Source of the DNA: Undibacterium sp.
GTDB taxonomy: Bacteria; Pseudomonadota; Gammaproteobacteria; Burkholderiales; Burkholderiaceae_D
Direction: 5' to 3'
Assembly: GCF_030651495.1 (NCBI RefSeq)
Contig: NZ_JAUSFI010000068.1
Span: forward strand, 1-57,740
DNA: 57,740 bases
Shown piece after piece: positions 32,248-40,521 of this stretch. The position numbers and the translations under genes were made by a program. The notes under the pieces were generated by a model, which did no database searches, was not told the origin of the DNA, and saw only the letters and a list, made by a program, of their open reading frames with translations. Each line of letters begins with the position of its first letter. Within the stretch, counting starts at the first letter, position 1.

Positions 32248-33486
32248 TTAGACGGCTGGCACGATTGTTGGTAAAACCGTTGGCGGATTCGTTGCTTGCG
32301 CTTCGGTCAGACGCGCCCGATACAAAGCAGCCACCAAATCAGATTGCGTTACGATCCCTGTCAGACGCCTTTCTGTATCGATAATCGGTATGTGGTGCAT
32401 GCCCGCATCGGACAATAACGGTACCAATTCAACGATATGTAAATCACCTCTGGCGGTATGTACCGGTGTGGTCATAATTTGCCCTACCACTTCAGGCTTA
32501 GTGGAATGGAGCAAGGTGGTACGTTTGATGAATTGGCGCAATTTAGTCTCAAAACCGTCATACACATCCAGTTTGGCGTGTTTCATAAAATCGACCAAAG
32601 TAATGATACCAATCACGCGGCGCGCTTTATCAAGTACCGGCAAGGCTTTGATTTTATGCTTGCGCAACAGGTGCCAGGCGTCTTCCAGCGAGGTGCCATA
32701 TTCGACCGTGATGATGTCGCTAGACATGATGTCGGAACAGGTGATTTCGTTAAAGCGCCGGCGATACGCCTGCATCTCGGTTTGCTTAAATAAAAATTCG
32801 AGATCGTCGCGGCTAATGTCGAGCACTTCGTTGTATTGTTTCATCACCGCATCCAGATCGCCGGTGCTAAAGCCCAAGCGGCCGGTGGGCGTCGTGTCGC
32901 TGGTTTTGTGCAGGTTTTTTTGTTCGGATTGTTGCCGGTGCGGGTAGGTATGGCGGGTCAGGTTATTGTAGACGATGGCCAGTATCAATAGCAGGACAGA
33001 ATTGACAGCGACCGGCGAGAAAACGTAATAGAAACCTTGCGCATGTATCGTGCTGCCGCCGAGCACCGCTGACAATGCGATAGCGCCGCCCGGTGGATGC
33101 AGGCAGCGCAGGGCAAACATGGCGGCGATGGCGCCGGCCACTGCCGCTGCCGCAGCAATACTCGGGTCGCTGATCATGGACGCACAGAGAACGCCAACGG
33201 TGGCCGACACCATATTACCAGCCAAAATTGACCAGGGTTGCGCCAACGGGCTGGAAGGCAGGGCGAACAGCAAGACCGCTGAGGCACCCATAGGCGCAAT
33301 CAAAAATGGCAGATCGCGCGCACTGCCAAGCAATACATGACCGACCACGGCAGTGACAAAAATACCCAACAAGGCACCGCAACAAGCACGCAAGCGTTCA
33401 CGCCGGTTGACGGTAACCGTGCCAGGTACAAAGCCACTGAGCCAATGCAGCAGCGGTGAAATTAAGGCGAGTATTTTTTTGCGCAT
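32248..33486 (-). CDS. HPP-family membrane protein with C-terminal CBS pair
   Basis: About 412 residues. The N-terminal half has four to five membrane helices with the HPP signature (LRCLHPPGGAIALSAV); the C-terminal half has two CBS motifs (DIMSSDIITVEYGTSL...LPVLDKARRVIGIITLVDF and IMTTPVHTARGDLHI...IPIIDTERRLTGIVTQSDL). HPP proteins have been linked to nitrite transport in plants and cyanobacteria; here the role is open. The start is uncertain: ATG 33486 or TTG 33555. Confidence 0.85.
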   Translation of the reverse strand: MRKKILALISPLLHWLSGFVPGTVTVNRRERLRACCGALLGIFVTAVVGHVLLGSARDLPFLIAPMGASAVLLFALPSSPLAQPWSILAGNMVSATVGVLCASMISDPSIAAAAAVAGAIAAMFALRCLHPPGGAIALSAVLGGSTIHAQGFYYVFSPVAVNSVLLLILAIVYNNLTRHTYPHRQQSEQKNLHKTSDTTPTGRLGFSTGDLDAVMKQYNEVLDISRDDLEFLFKQTEMQAYRRRFNEITCSDIMSSDIITVEYGTSLEDAWHLLRKHKIKALPVLDKARRVIGIITLVDFMKHAKLDVYDGFETKLRQFIKRTTLLHSTKPEVVGQIMTTPVHTARGDLHIVELVPLLSDAGMHHIPIIDTERRLTGIVTQSDLVAALYRARLTEAQATNPPTVLPTIVPAV

Positions 33487-33575
33487 AGCAAGATTGCAAA
33501 CAACAAGCGAGAGGGCTGGATTGATCAGGTCGAGAGCATAGCACTCTGGCCGCAAAGAGTCTGCCTTAGTCTGCC

Positions 33576-34526
33576 TTAGCCAGAAGCCAAAATCAGTAAG
33601 CCAGGATCATTGCCTGCCATCGCTTTCCATGCGTCAAAGCCGCCGCGCAAGGGATGGGCATTGGTATAGCCCAGCGCCTGCAAACTACGCGCCACTTGCA
33701 CTGCGCCTGCATCTTGCGGGCAGGCGCAAATCGTCACGATAGGATAGTCTTTCGGTACATGCGCCAGAGACTGTGTGATGGCTTCATAATCGGTCACGTG
33801 CGCATTCGGTATGCGACCGCTTTCCGCCACTAAGTTCTTGCTGCGCAAATCGAGAATATGCGGCGGACGGGCGCTGGCCAGCGCCAATAGCATCTCTTCC
33901 GGGCTAATATGATGCATGGCTGCCAAGCGCTCAAAGCGATACTTTTGCCAAAACTTCCAGCCTAGCCAGAGTGCAATCAACACCAGCAACACTAGTGCCA
34001 GGCGCACACCGTGTAGCGACAATAAAACCAAGGCGCCATCGATCTGAGCCTGAAAAGCATAGCCGGCCAGTAAAGCCAGGCCAGCCCATAACGCGGCGCC
34101 CAGCGCCGAAGCGATAAAAAAAGAAGAGCGCGGCATGCCCAGAGCACCCGCTACCGGCGGTGCCACGGTAGAAAAACCGGGGATAAATTTACCAAACACC
34201 AGCGACCACACACCCCACTTGGTGAAGCGCGCCTCGGTCTGGCTCACACAAGAACTGGGGTTGATCGATAATTTACACAGCAGCGACAAGACCCGATAGC
34301 CAAACATGCGCCCGGCCTGATACCAGATCCAATCGGCCAGCAACGACGCCAGTACCGCTGCCAATAACATTCCGCTGAGCGCCGTCATGCCACTGGCCTG
34401 GCTCGCCGCCAGCATCATGGTCGGTACCGAAGGCACGGGTAAGCCGAGTTGCTGCAACAAGACGTTGATAAAAACGAGGACGCCGCTATCTTGCTGTAAG
34501 AAATGGGCGAACCAGTTGCTGTCCAT
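33576..34526 (-). CDS. DedA-family membrane protein fused to rhodanese domain
   Basis: 316 residues. Residues 1-200 form a DedA/SNARE-associated domain with the conserved GKFIPGFSTVAPPVAG loop and several membrane helices; residues 205-310 form a rhodanese domain with the active-site loop TICACPQDAGA (cysteine present). DedA proteins help move phospholipids such as undecaprenyl phosphate; the rhodanese part suggests sulfur or redox input. Separate from its neighbours, with short spacers. Confidence 0.88.
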   Translation of the reverse strand: MDSNWFAHFLQQDSGVLVFINVLLQQLGLPVPSVPTMMLAASQASGMTALSGMLLAAVLASLLADWIWYQAGRMFGYRVLSLLCKLSINPSSCVSQTEARFTKWGVWSLVFGKFIPGFSTVAPPVAGALGMPRSSFFIASALGAALWAGLALLAGYAFQAQIDGALVLLSLHGVRLALVLLVLIALWLGWKFWQKYRFERLAAMHHISPEEMLLALASARPPHILDLRSKNLVAESGRIPNAHVTDYEAITQSLAHVPKDYPIVTICACPQDAGAVQVARSLQALGYTNAHPLRGGFDAWKAMAGNDPGLLILASG

Positions 34527-34734
34527 GAAGGTTTCCTAAAATTCTTGCGGCAGTGTTGCGCTGGTGAGACCACATTGGCCAAGTGTCGATTTTAGCCTAA
34601 GGGCAAGGATGGCGTATGGGATGGATCTTACCCTGCAGGCGTTGACGAGTGAATGATTGATTGAAAACGAGAGCGCATTACTGATGAGGCTTATGGCATG
34701 ATGATGTCAATATCACACTTTAAAGACAATCACT

Positions 34735-35619
34735 ATGCCAATTTACCCCTATCGCCTGTTAAACGTCTTCGCTGAATCTACCTTCGGCGGCAATCCTTTG
34801 TGCGTGTTTGAAAACGCCGAAGGCTTAAGTGATCAGCAAATGCAGGCTTTGGCTCTGCAGTTCAATTTATCCGAAACGGTATTTATTTTGCCTTCTGCCC
34901 GCGCCTCGGCCCGGATGCGGATTTTTACCACGGGTTATGAGATGCCATTTGCCGGCCATCCTACTTTGGGTGCGGCGCATGTGGTGCGGGATTTATTGCA
35001 AACAGGTAATTCCTTGACGCTGGAATGCCAGGCCGGTGTGGTGCCGGTGCTGGCACTCGGGGATGTCTGGACGTTTACTGCGCCGAGTAAGGGGGCGTCA
35101 GAAGTCATGGTGTGTGAATTGTCCGGCAGGCAGGTGGCTGCTTTGCTGGGTTTGGCTGAGCAGGATTTGCTGTCTGAAGCTTTGTGGGTAAATACCGGTA
35201 CTGATCAATTGCTGGTGCCGCTGAAAACGGCCGAGGCAGTACGGCGGGCACAGCCCGATAGTGCAACTTTACCGCATTGGCCGCCGAGTAGTCTGGGCCG
35301 CAAGACGGCCTATGTGTTCGCGCTGGATGATGCAGCGCAAACAGCATCGGAGCGCTTACAGGTAACATCGCGCTACTTTTTCACCAAGCAGGGCGGAGGA
35401 GTGGCGGAAGACCCGGGTACTGGCTCCGCCTGCGCCAATCTGGGCGGCTGGTGGATCGCTACAGGCCGCAGTACCCCAGCCAGTTTGCAAATTGCACAAG
35501 GTGAGCAAATGCAGCGGCCAAGCCGGTTGTATCTGGACGTGAGTGCCGATCATCAGATACGGGTGGGTGGCAGAGTCGTGGAGATCGGGCGTGGGGTGAT
35601 GAATATCCCACAGAGTTAG
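34735..35619 (+). CDS. PhzF-family epimerase/isomerase
   Basis: 294 residues of the PhzF fold (two diaminopimelate-epimerase-like halves). Visible marks: FAESTFGGNPLCVF, the catalytic glutamate in NLSETVFI, MPFAGHPTLGAAHVV and AEDPGTGSACANLGGW. No other phenazine genes are near, so this is the general housekeeping type with unknown substrate. An AAAGACA site precedes the start. Divergent from the DedA gene. Confidence 0.92.
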   Translation: MPIYPYRLLNVFAESTFGGNPLCVFENAEGLSDQQMQALALQFNLSETVFILPSARASARMRIFTTGYEMPFAGHPTLGAAHVVRDLLQTGNSLTLECQAGVVPVLALGDVWTFTAPSKGASEVMVCELSGRQVAALLGLAEQDLLSEALWVNTGTDQLLVPLKTAEAVRRAQPDSATLPHWPPSSLGRKTAYVFALDDAAQTASERLQVTSRYFFTKQGGGVAEDPGTGSACANLGGWWIATGRSTPASLQIAQGEQMQRPSRLYLDVSADHQIRVGGRVVEIGRGVMNIPQS

Positions 35620-35700
35620 AGTGCATTCAGTAGTGCCTCACGGTATACAATGACAAGCAATGACTACCCAAGAATATCTAAGTGAAAATAACTTCTTTCC

Positions 35701-36924
35701 ATGACCACTAAAAATCCCCTGTTAAGTGTCGCCGAAGCGTTGAATTTTTTATTGAACGCGGTAAGGCCGATTACCGAGTCTGAAATTATCGCTACCCTGG
35801 AAGCGAATGGCCGCGTGCTGGCGCAAAAGCAAGGCGCATTGCTGCATGTGCCACCGATGGATAATACCCAGATGGATGGTTATGCCGTGCGCGCTGCCGA
35901 TTGCGCCAGTGGGCAGGCGCGTTTGCGCGTCTCGCAGCGGATACCGGCCGGGCATATAGGCCAGCCCTTGGCCGCGGGTACGGCTGCCAGAATTTTTACC
36001 GGTGCGATGATACCGGCTGGCGCTGATGCAGTGGTAATGCAAGAGCAATGTGCACTGGAAGGCGATATGGTGACGATATCGCACACGCCGGTAGCGGGGG
36101 AGTGGATACGCCGTCAGGGTGAAGATATTCTGGCTGGTTCAACGATTTTAAATGCCGGTACGCGCTTGCGCGCACAAGAGTTAGGTTTGGCTGCTTCTGT
36201 AGGCTTGGCGAGTTTGCCAGTAGTGCGCAAATTGCGCGTGGCAGTATTTTTTACCGGTGATGAATTGGCAATGCCGGGCGAGGTATTGAAGCCTGGCGCA
36301 ATCTATAACTCGAATCGTTTCTTACTGACGGGCTTGCTGCAAAATCTCGGGTGCCTGGTGACCGATTACGGTATCGTGCCAGACAGTCTGGAAGCGACGC
36401 GCAGCACCTTGCGCGCGGCAGCGCAGGAGCATGATCTGATCATTACCTCGGGCGGTGTCTCGGTCGGAGAAGAAGATCATATCAAGCCTGCGGTGGAAGC
36501 TGAAGGGCGCTTGAATATGTGGCAGATTGCGGTCAAGCCTGGTAAACCTCTGGCGTTTGGTGAAATACGCAGGGAAAGCGGCAGCGCCTTCTTCCTCGGT
36601 TTGCCTGGCAATCCGGTATCGAGTTTCGTGACTTTTTTGCTGTTCGTTCGCCCCTTCATTTTGCGTCTGCAAGGGGTGCCTGAAGTGACGCCGCATGCAT
36701 ATGCGATGCGTGCCGATTTTGATTGGGCTAAGCCAGACCGTCGCAATGAATTTTTGCGTGCCAGGATTAACGAAAATGGTGGATTGGCATTGTTTGCCAA
36801 TCAGAGTTCAGCAGTCTTGACGTCGACCGTGTGGGGCGATGGTCTGATTGATCTGCCACCCGGGCAGGCGATTGCCGCCGGTGATATGGTGAAATTTATT
36901 CCGTTTACCAATTTGATGAATTAA
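35701..36924 (+). CDS. moeA: Molybdopterin molybdenumtransferase MoeA
   Basis: Inserts molybdate into adenylated molybdopterin, the last common step of Moco synthesis. 407 residues with MDNTQMDGYAVR, RIFTGAMIPAGADAVVMQE, the MoCF domain VAVFFTGDEL and TSGGVSVGEEDHI, and the C-terminal domain with LPGNPVSSFVTF. First gene of a short Moco run with moaD and moaE; this supply is relevant to the molybdopterin oxidoreductase at 46.6-48.9 kb. Confidence 0.95.
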   Translation: MTTKNPLLSVAEALNFLLNAVRPITESEIIATLEANGRVLAQKQGALLHVPPMDNTQMDGYAVRAADCASGQARLRVSQRIPAGHIGQPLAAGTAARIFTGAMIPAGADAVVMQEQCALEGDMVTISHTPVAGEWIRRQGEDILAGSTILNAGTRLRAQELGLAASVGLASLPVVRKLRVAVFFTGDELAMPGEVLKPGAIYNSNRFLLTGLLQNLGCLVTDYGIVPDSLEATRSTLRAAAQEHDLIITSGGVSVGEEDHIKPAVEAEGRLNMWQIAVKPGKPLAFGEIRRESGSAFFLGLPGNPVSSFVTFLLFVRPFILRLQGVPEVTPHAYAMRADFDWAKPDRRNEFLRARINENGGLALFANQSSAVLTSTVWGDGLIDLPPGQAIAAGDMVKFIPFTNLMN

Positions 36925-36942
36925 GTTTATTTAATCTTGACT

Positions 36943-37200
36943 ATGAAAATTCAATTACGTTTTTTTGCCAGTGTGCGTGAGAAGCTGGAGACCTCGGAAG
37001 AAATGGCCGATCTGCCAGCTCAAATTAAAACCGTCGGTGATGTCAGACTATGGCTGATCGCACGCGGCGGTGCCTGGGCCGAGGTGTTGGCAGAAGGGCG
37101 CTCCCTACGCATGGCCTACAATCAGCAAATGACGGATGCTGAGACGCTGATTGCCGACGGTGCTGAAGTCGCGTTTTTTCCTCCGGTGACTGGTGGCTAG
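36943..37200 (+). CDS. moaD: Molybdopterin synthase small subunit MoaD
   Basis: 85-residue ubiquitin-fold sulfur carrier ending in Gly-Gly (FFPPVTGG), the residues that become thiocarboxylated and hand sulfur to precursor Z in the MoaD-MoaE complex. ATG 36943 gives the normal N-terminus MKIQLRFFASVREKL; an ATG two codons earlier is possible. 18 bases after moeA. Confidence 0.94.
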   Translation: MKIQLRFFASVREKLETSEEMADLPAQIKTVGDVRLWLIARGGAWAEVLAEGRSLRMAYNQQMTDAETLIADGAEVAFFPPVTGG

Positions 37201-37290
37201 GTATTCATTTACTGGCAATTTTGAGCCTAAGTTTGGTTTGTATTTTGTTGCGTTAAATTTACGATGAATAAACGGAGTTGATTTCAATTT

Positions 37291-37785
37291 ATGGCAATTT
37301 TTGTTCAAACGGGAGATTTTGATCTCAGCACTGAGGTGGCAAAACTGCGTGCAAACAATCCCGCAGTCGGTGCCGTGGTGAGTTTTGTCGGCGTGGTACG
37401 CGACCTCAATGAGGGCGCAGATGTGCAGGCGATGGAGCTGGAACATTATCCTGGTATGACCGAAAAGGCGTTGCAAGACATCGTTGATCAGGCATCAAAC
37501 CGCTGGCAATTGATGGATGTGGTGTTGATCCATCGCGTGGGCTTACTGTTGCCGCTTGATCAGATCGTGCTGGTAGCGGTGGCAACCAAGCACCGCGGCG
37601 AAGCTTTTGCCGCCTGCGAATTCATCATGGATTACCTTAAAACGCAGGCACCCTTCTGGAAGAAAGAAAAAACCCAGCAAGGAGAGCGCTGGGTTGATGC
37701 GCGTGAAACCGACGATGCCGCCTTAGCTAAGTGGGGACTGGTATCAAGTAACGCGCCAATTGATATGAGTAGAAACGGCGCATGA
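37291..37785 (+). CDS. moaE: Molybdopterin synthase large subunit MoaE
   Basis: 164 residues, catalytic partner of MoaD. Family marks: [25 protein letters not shown], the active-site region [43 protein letters not shown] (lysines for substrate binding) and GERWVDA. A 90-base spacer from moaD; the end overlaps crcB by four bases. Confidence 0.95.
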   Translation: MAIFVQTGDFDLSTEVAKLRANNPAVGAVVSFVGVVRDLNEGADVQAMELEHYPGMTEKALQDIVDQASNRWQLMDVVLIHRVGLLLPLDQIVLVAVATKHRGEAFAACEFIMDYLKTQAPFWKKEKTQQGERWVDARETDDAALAKWGLVSSNAPIDMSRNGA

Positions 37786-38165
37786 CTTGGTTGGGGGCCT
37801 TGGCGGTCGGTTTGGGCGCGGCATGCGGTGCCTGGTTGCGCTGGGCGCTGGACATCCGGCTTAATTCACTGCATACCATATTACCGTTTGGTACTTTGGT
37901 TGCCAATCTGGCTGGTGGCTATGCGATCGGATTTGCGCTGGCATTTTTTTCTGACTTCCCGCATTTGTCGCCAGAATGGCGCTTGTTTTTAGTCACTGGT
38001 TTCTTGGGTGGCTTGACCACGTTTTCGACATTTTCTGCTGAAGCCATGGGTTTATTGCATAAGGGCGACTATGCCTGGGCAGTCGGGCATAGCCTGCTGC
38101 ATTTGCTCGGTTCGATTTGGTTTTGTTTTGCCGGTTTTGCCAGTTGGCGCGCGTTAACGCACTAA
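37782..38165 (+). CDS. crcB: CrcB/FluC fluoride exporter
   Basis: 127 residues, four membrane helices. Dual-topology fluoride channel family signatures: [28 protein letters not shown] and [15 protein letters not shown]. One gene suffices for the homodimer. Translationally coupled to moaE by ATGA, so no separate fluoride riboswitch is expected, and none was seen in the moaE leader. Confidence 0.95.
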   Translation: MTWLGALAVGLGAACGAWLRWALDIRLNSLHTILPFGTLVANLAGGYAIGFALAFFSDFPHLSPEWRLFLVTGFLGGLTTFSTFSAEAMGLLHKGDYAWAVGHSLLHLLGSIWFCFAGFASWRALTH

Positions 38166-38191
38166 TGCACTAGATTTTTTAGCTTATTGAG

Positions 38192-38262
38192 GGGAGTATC
38201 CTCAAAAATAGCTCGTCATGCGCAATAAACACGTGCGCTCTTAAAAATACCCACCCGGAGTA
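38192..38262 (+). repeat. Leader repeat of the pip pair, copy 1
   Basis: GGGAGTATCC ... GCGCAATAAACACGTGCGC ... AAAAATACCCACCCGGAGTAT. A related leader lies at 39239-39310 before the second pip gene, so the duplication included the upstream control region. A short hairpin TTGAGG...CCTCAA at the left end may terminate crcB. Confidence 0.55.
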
Positions 38263-38267
38263 TGTTT

Positions 38268-39221
38268 ATGTCAAAAACACCCTTGATGTTCCCGCCGCTA
38301 GAACCCACGCAGCATGGCATGCTGGCGGTGGACGATGTGCATACCCTGTATTGGGAAGAGTGCGGCAATCCAGACGGCCAGCCCGTGCTGTTCTTGCATG
38401 GCGGCCCCGGCAGCGGTATTTCTCCTCTGCACCGGCAGTTTTTCGACCCGGCGCATTACCGTATCGTGTTATTCGATCAGCGCGGCGCCGGTAAATCGCT
38501 GCCTTTTGGCGAGTATCGGCAAAATACGACCGCCTTGCTGATCGATGACATCGAAAAAATCCGTGTCATGCTGGGCATCTCCCAGTGGCTGGTATTTGGC
38601 GGCTCGTGGGGCTCGACGCTGGCGCTGGCGTATGGCGAGGCCCATCCCGAGGCTTGTTTGGGCTTTGTCTTGCGCGGCATTTTTCTCTGTACCAAACCCG
38701 AAATCGACTGGTTTTTTGATGGGATACGCAACTTCTATCCGGAAGCGTATCGCCGCTTTGCCGAGGCGATACCGTTTGATGAGCGCCACGATTTAATGGC
38801 GGCTTACGTAAAGCGCCTGTTTTGCGATGATCTGGCCGTCTGCAACGAGGCCGCCGGCGCCTGGAATCGTTACGAGAGTGCCTGCCTGTTCCTGCTTCCG
38901 CCCGTTCCTACGCCCGAAGATTACAAGCCGAAATTCTTGTCGCGCCGGCTGGAGGCGCATTACATGCGGCATGGCGCTTTCATGGCAGAAGACCAGCTAA
39001 TTCAACAGATCGACCGGATTCGTCATTTGCCTGCGGTGATCGTGCAAGGCCGCTATGACATCATTTGTCCGCCGGCGACGGCGTATCGCCTGCATCAGGC
39101 TTGGCCGGAGGCGCGACTCGATCTGGTGCTGGATGCCGGCCATGCAGCCACCGAGCCGGGTATCGCGCACGCCTTAATCAAGGCGACGGAGCAGTTTAAA
39201 AGGCAAGGCCATTTTTTCTGA
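38268..39221 (+). CDS. pip: Proline iminopeptidase, copy 1
   Basis: 317-residue alpha/beta-hydrolase that removes N-terminal proline from peptides. Oxyanion motif HGGPGSG, nucleophile elbow GGSWGSTLALAY, acid in QGRYDIICP and histidine in DAGHAATEPG. ATG 38268 is chosen because CGGAG is 7 bases before it and it matches the start of copy 2. Highly similar to the next gene over the whole length apart from the segment around residues 210-230. Confidence 0.92.
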   Translation: MSKTPLMFPPLEPTQHGMLAVDDVHTLYWEECGNPDGQPVLFLHGGPGSGISPLHRQFFDPAHYRIVLFDQRGAGKSLPFGEYRQNTTALLIDDIEKIRVMLGISQWLVFGGSWGSTLALAYGEAHPEACLGFVLRGIFLCTKPEIDWFFDGIRNFYPEAYRRFAEAIPFDERHDLMAAYVKRLFCDDLAVCNEAAGAWNRYESACLFLLPPVPTPEDYKPKFLSRRLEAHYMRHGAFMAEDQLIQQIDRIRHLPAVIVQGRYDIICPPATAYRLHQAWPEARLDLVLDAGHAATEPGIAHALIKATEQFKRQGHFF

Positions 39222-39238
39222 TTTATTTGATAATTATG

Positions 39239-39310
39239 GGAGTATCCCCTTAAACCAGTAAGCTTGCGCACTAAACATGCGCGCTTTTAAAAATACCCAC
39301 CCCGAGTATA
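39239..39310 (+). repeat. Leader repeat of the pip pair, copy 2
   Basis: GGGAGTATCCCC ... GCGCACTAAACATGCGCGC ... AAAAATACCCACCCCGAGTAT, matching copy 1 at 38192-38262 with scattered differences. Likely carries a promoter or a shared regulatory element. Confidence 0.55.
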
Positions 39311-39317
39311 TGCAGTC

Positions 39318-40280
39318 ATGACAGAAAATACCTTGATGTTCGCGCCGCTAGAGCCCACGCAGCATGGCATGCTGGCGGTAGACGATATACATACCCTGTA
39401 TTGGGAAGAGTGCGGCAATCCCGCCGGCCAGCCTGTGCTGTTCTTGCATGGCGGCCCTGGCGGCGGCACTGCGCCGATGCACCGGCGGTTTTTTGATCCG
39501 GCGCACTACCGGATCATCTTATTCGATCAGCGCGGTGCCGGTAAATCGACGCCATTGGGCGAATATCGCAACAACACGACGGCCTTGCTGATTGCCGATA
39601 TCGAAAAAATCCGTGCCATGCTGGGCATCTCTCAGTGGCTGGTGTTTGGCGGTTCCTGGGGATCGACGCTGGCGCTGGCGTATGGCGAGGCGCATCCTGC
39701 AGTTTGTCTGGGCTTTGTCTTGCGTGGCATTTTTCTCTGCACCAAGGCTGAGGTCGATTGGTTCGTCAATGGCATCCGCCATTTTTATCCCGAAGTGCAT
39801 CAGCGTTTTGCCGAGGCCATCCCGCTGGAAGAACGGGCTGACTTGCTGCAAGCCTATGTCAAGCGCCTGTTTTGCGACGACCCAGAGATTTATCTGGAAG
39901 CGGCGCGTAACTGGAGTCGCTATGAAGGTTCCTGCCTGTTTCTGGAGCCGCAGGCGCAGGCGATACAAGACTTTGAGTCAGATGCTGTCAGTCTGGGCAT
40001 AGGCCGGCTTGAAGCACATTACATGCTGCATGGCGCGTTTATGGAAGAGGATGCGTTGATCAGCAATATCACCAAAATCCGTCATCTGCCTGCCGTTATC
40101 GTGCAAGGACGGTATGACGTGATCTGTCCGCCTGTGTCTGCCTATCGCCTGCATCAGGCGTGGCCAGAGGCCAAATTTCATCTGATTGGTGATGCGGGCC
40201 ACGCCGCGATGGAGCCGGGTATCGCCACCGAACTGGTGCGCGCTACCGAGCAGTTTAAGACGCACGGTCAATTTTTATAG
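39318..40280 (+). CDS. pip: Proline iminopeptidase, copy 2
   Basis: 320 residues, tandem paralogue of the preceding gene with the same catalytic set: HGGPGGG, GGSWGSTLALAY, QGRYDVICP, DAGHAAMEPG. Differs in a slightly longer cap-domain loop (QAIQDFESDAVSLGIG), which could shift substrate choice. Both copies are intact, so the duplication is retained. Confidence 0.92.
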   Translation: MTENTLMFAPLEPTQHGMLAVDDIHTLYWEECGNPAGQPVLFLHGGPGGGTAPMHRRFFDPAHYRIILFDQRGAGKSTPLGEYRNNTTALLIADIEKIRAMLGISQWLVFGGSWGSTLALAYGEAHPAVCLGFVLRGIFLCTKAEVDWFVNGIRHFYPEVHQRFAEAIPLEERADLLQAYVKRLFCDDPEIYLEAARNWSRYEGSCLFLEPQAQAIQDFESDAVSLGIGRLEAHYMLHGAFMEEDALISNITKIRHLPAVIVQGRYDVICPPVSAYRLHQAWPEAKFHLIGDAGHAAMEPGIATELVRATEQFKTHGQFL

Positions 40281-40382
40281 AGTCTTTAGTCGAAATTTGA
40301 GGCAACGCAAAGTTTTTGCGTTTTTAGTCTATTTTGTTATTGAAAATCGCTTCACTATCCTAATCTAGTTACTAATTAATCA

Positions 40383-40487
40383 TTAGGACTCAGGCCAAAT
40401 TATTCCAGCTAGGCGTTCCGCCGAAGGCAGTACTTAGTACGGCAAGGCGAGTGCAACGATGCTGGGGTGGTTTTGCGTAAGTCCTAA
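40383..40487. repeat. 105-bp imperfect palindrome, MITE-like
   Basis: Starts TTAGGACT and ends AGTCCTAA; the whole 105 bases fold on a centre at 40435 (GTAC-TTA-GTAC) with arms pairing at many positions, including CCAGC/GCTGG blocks. Such elements are usually small non-autonomous mobile or dispersed repeats. It sits between pip and clpB, 34 bases upstream of the clpB start, so it lies in the clpB leader. Confidence 0.6.
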
Positions 40488-40521
40488 CTAGATCATTTTT
40501 AGATTATCCATAGGAGCAGTC

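Noticed and set aside
32390..32947. 185-codon plus-strand frame opposite the HPP-CBS gene
   Set aside because: Antisense of CBS motifs; serine/arginine-rich, no motif.
37201..37290. Possible molybdenum-cofactor riboswitch before moaE
   Set aside because: Only 90 bases and no convincing folding pattern visible.
37700..37782. Fluoride riboswitch before crcB
   Set aside because: The gene overlaps moaE, leaving no leader; no conserved pseudoknot motif seen.
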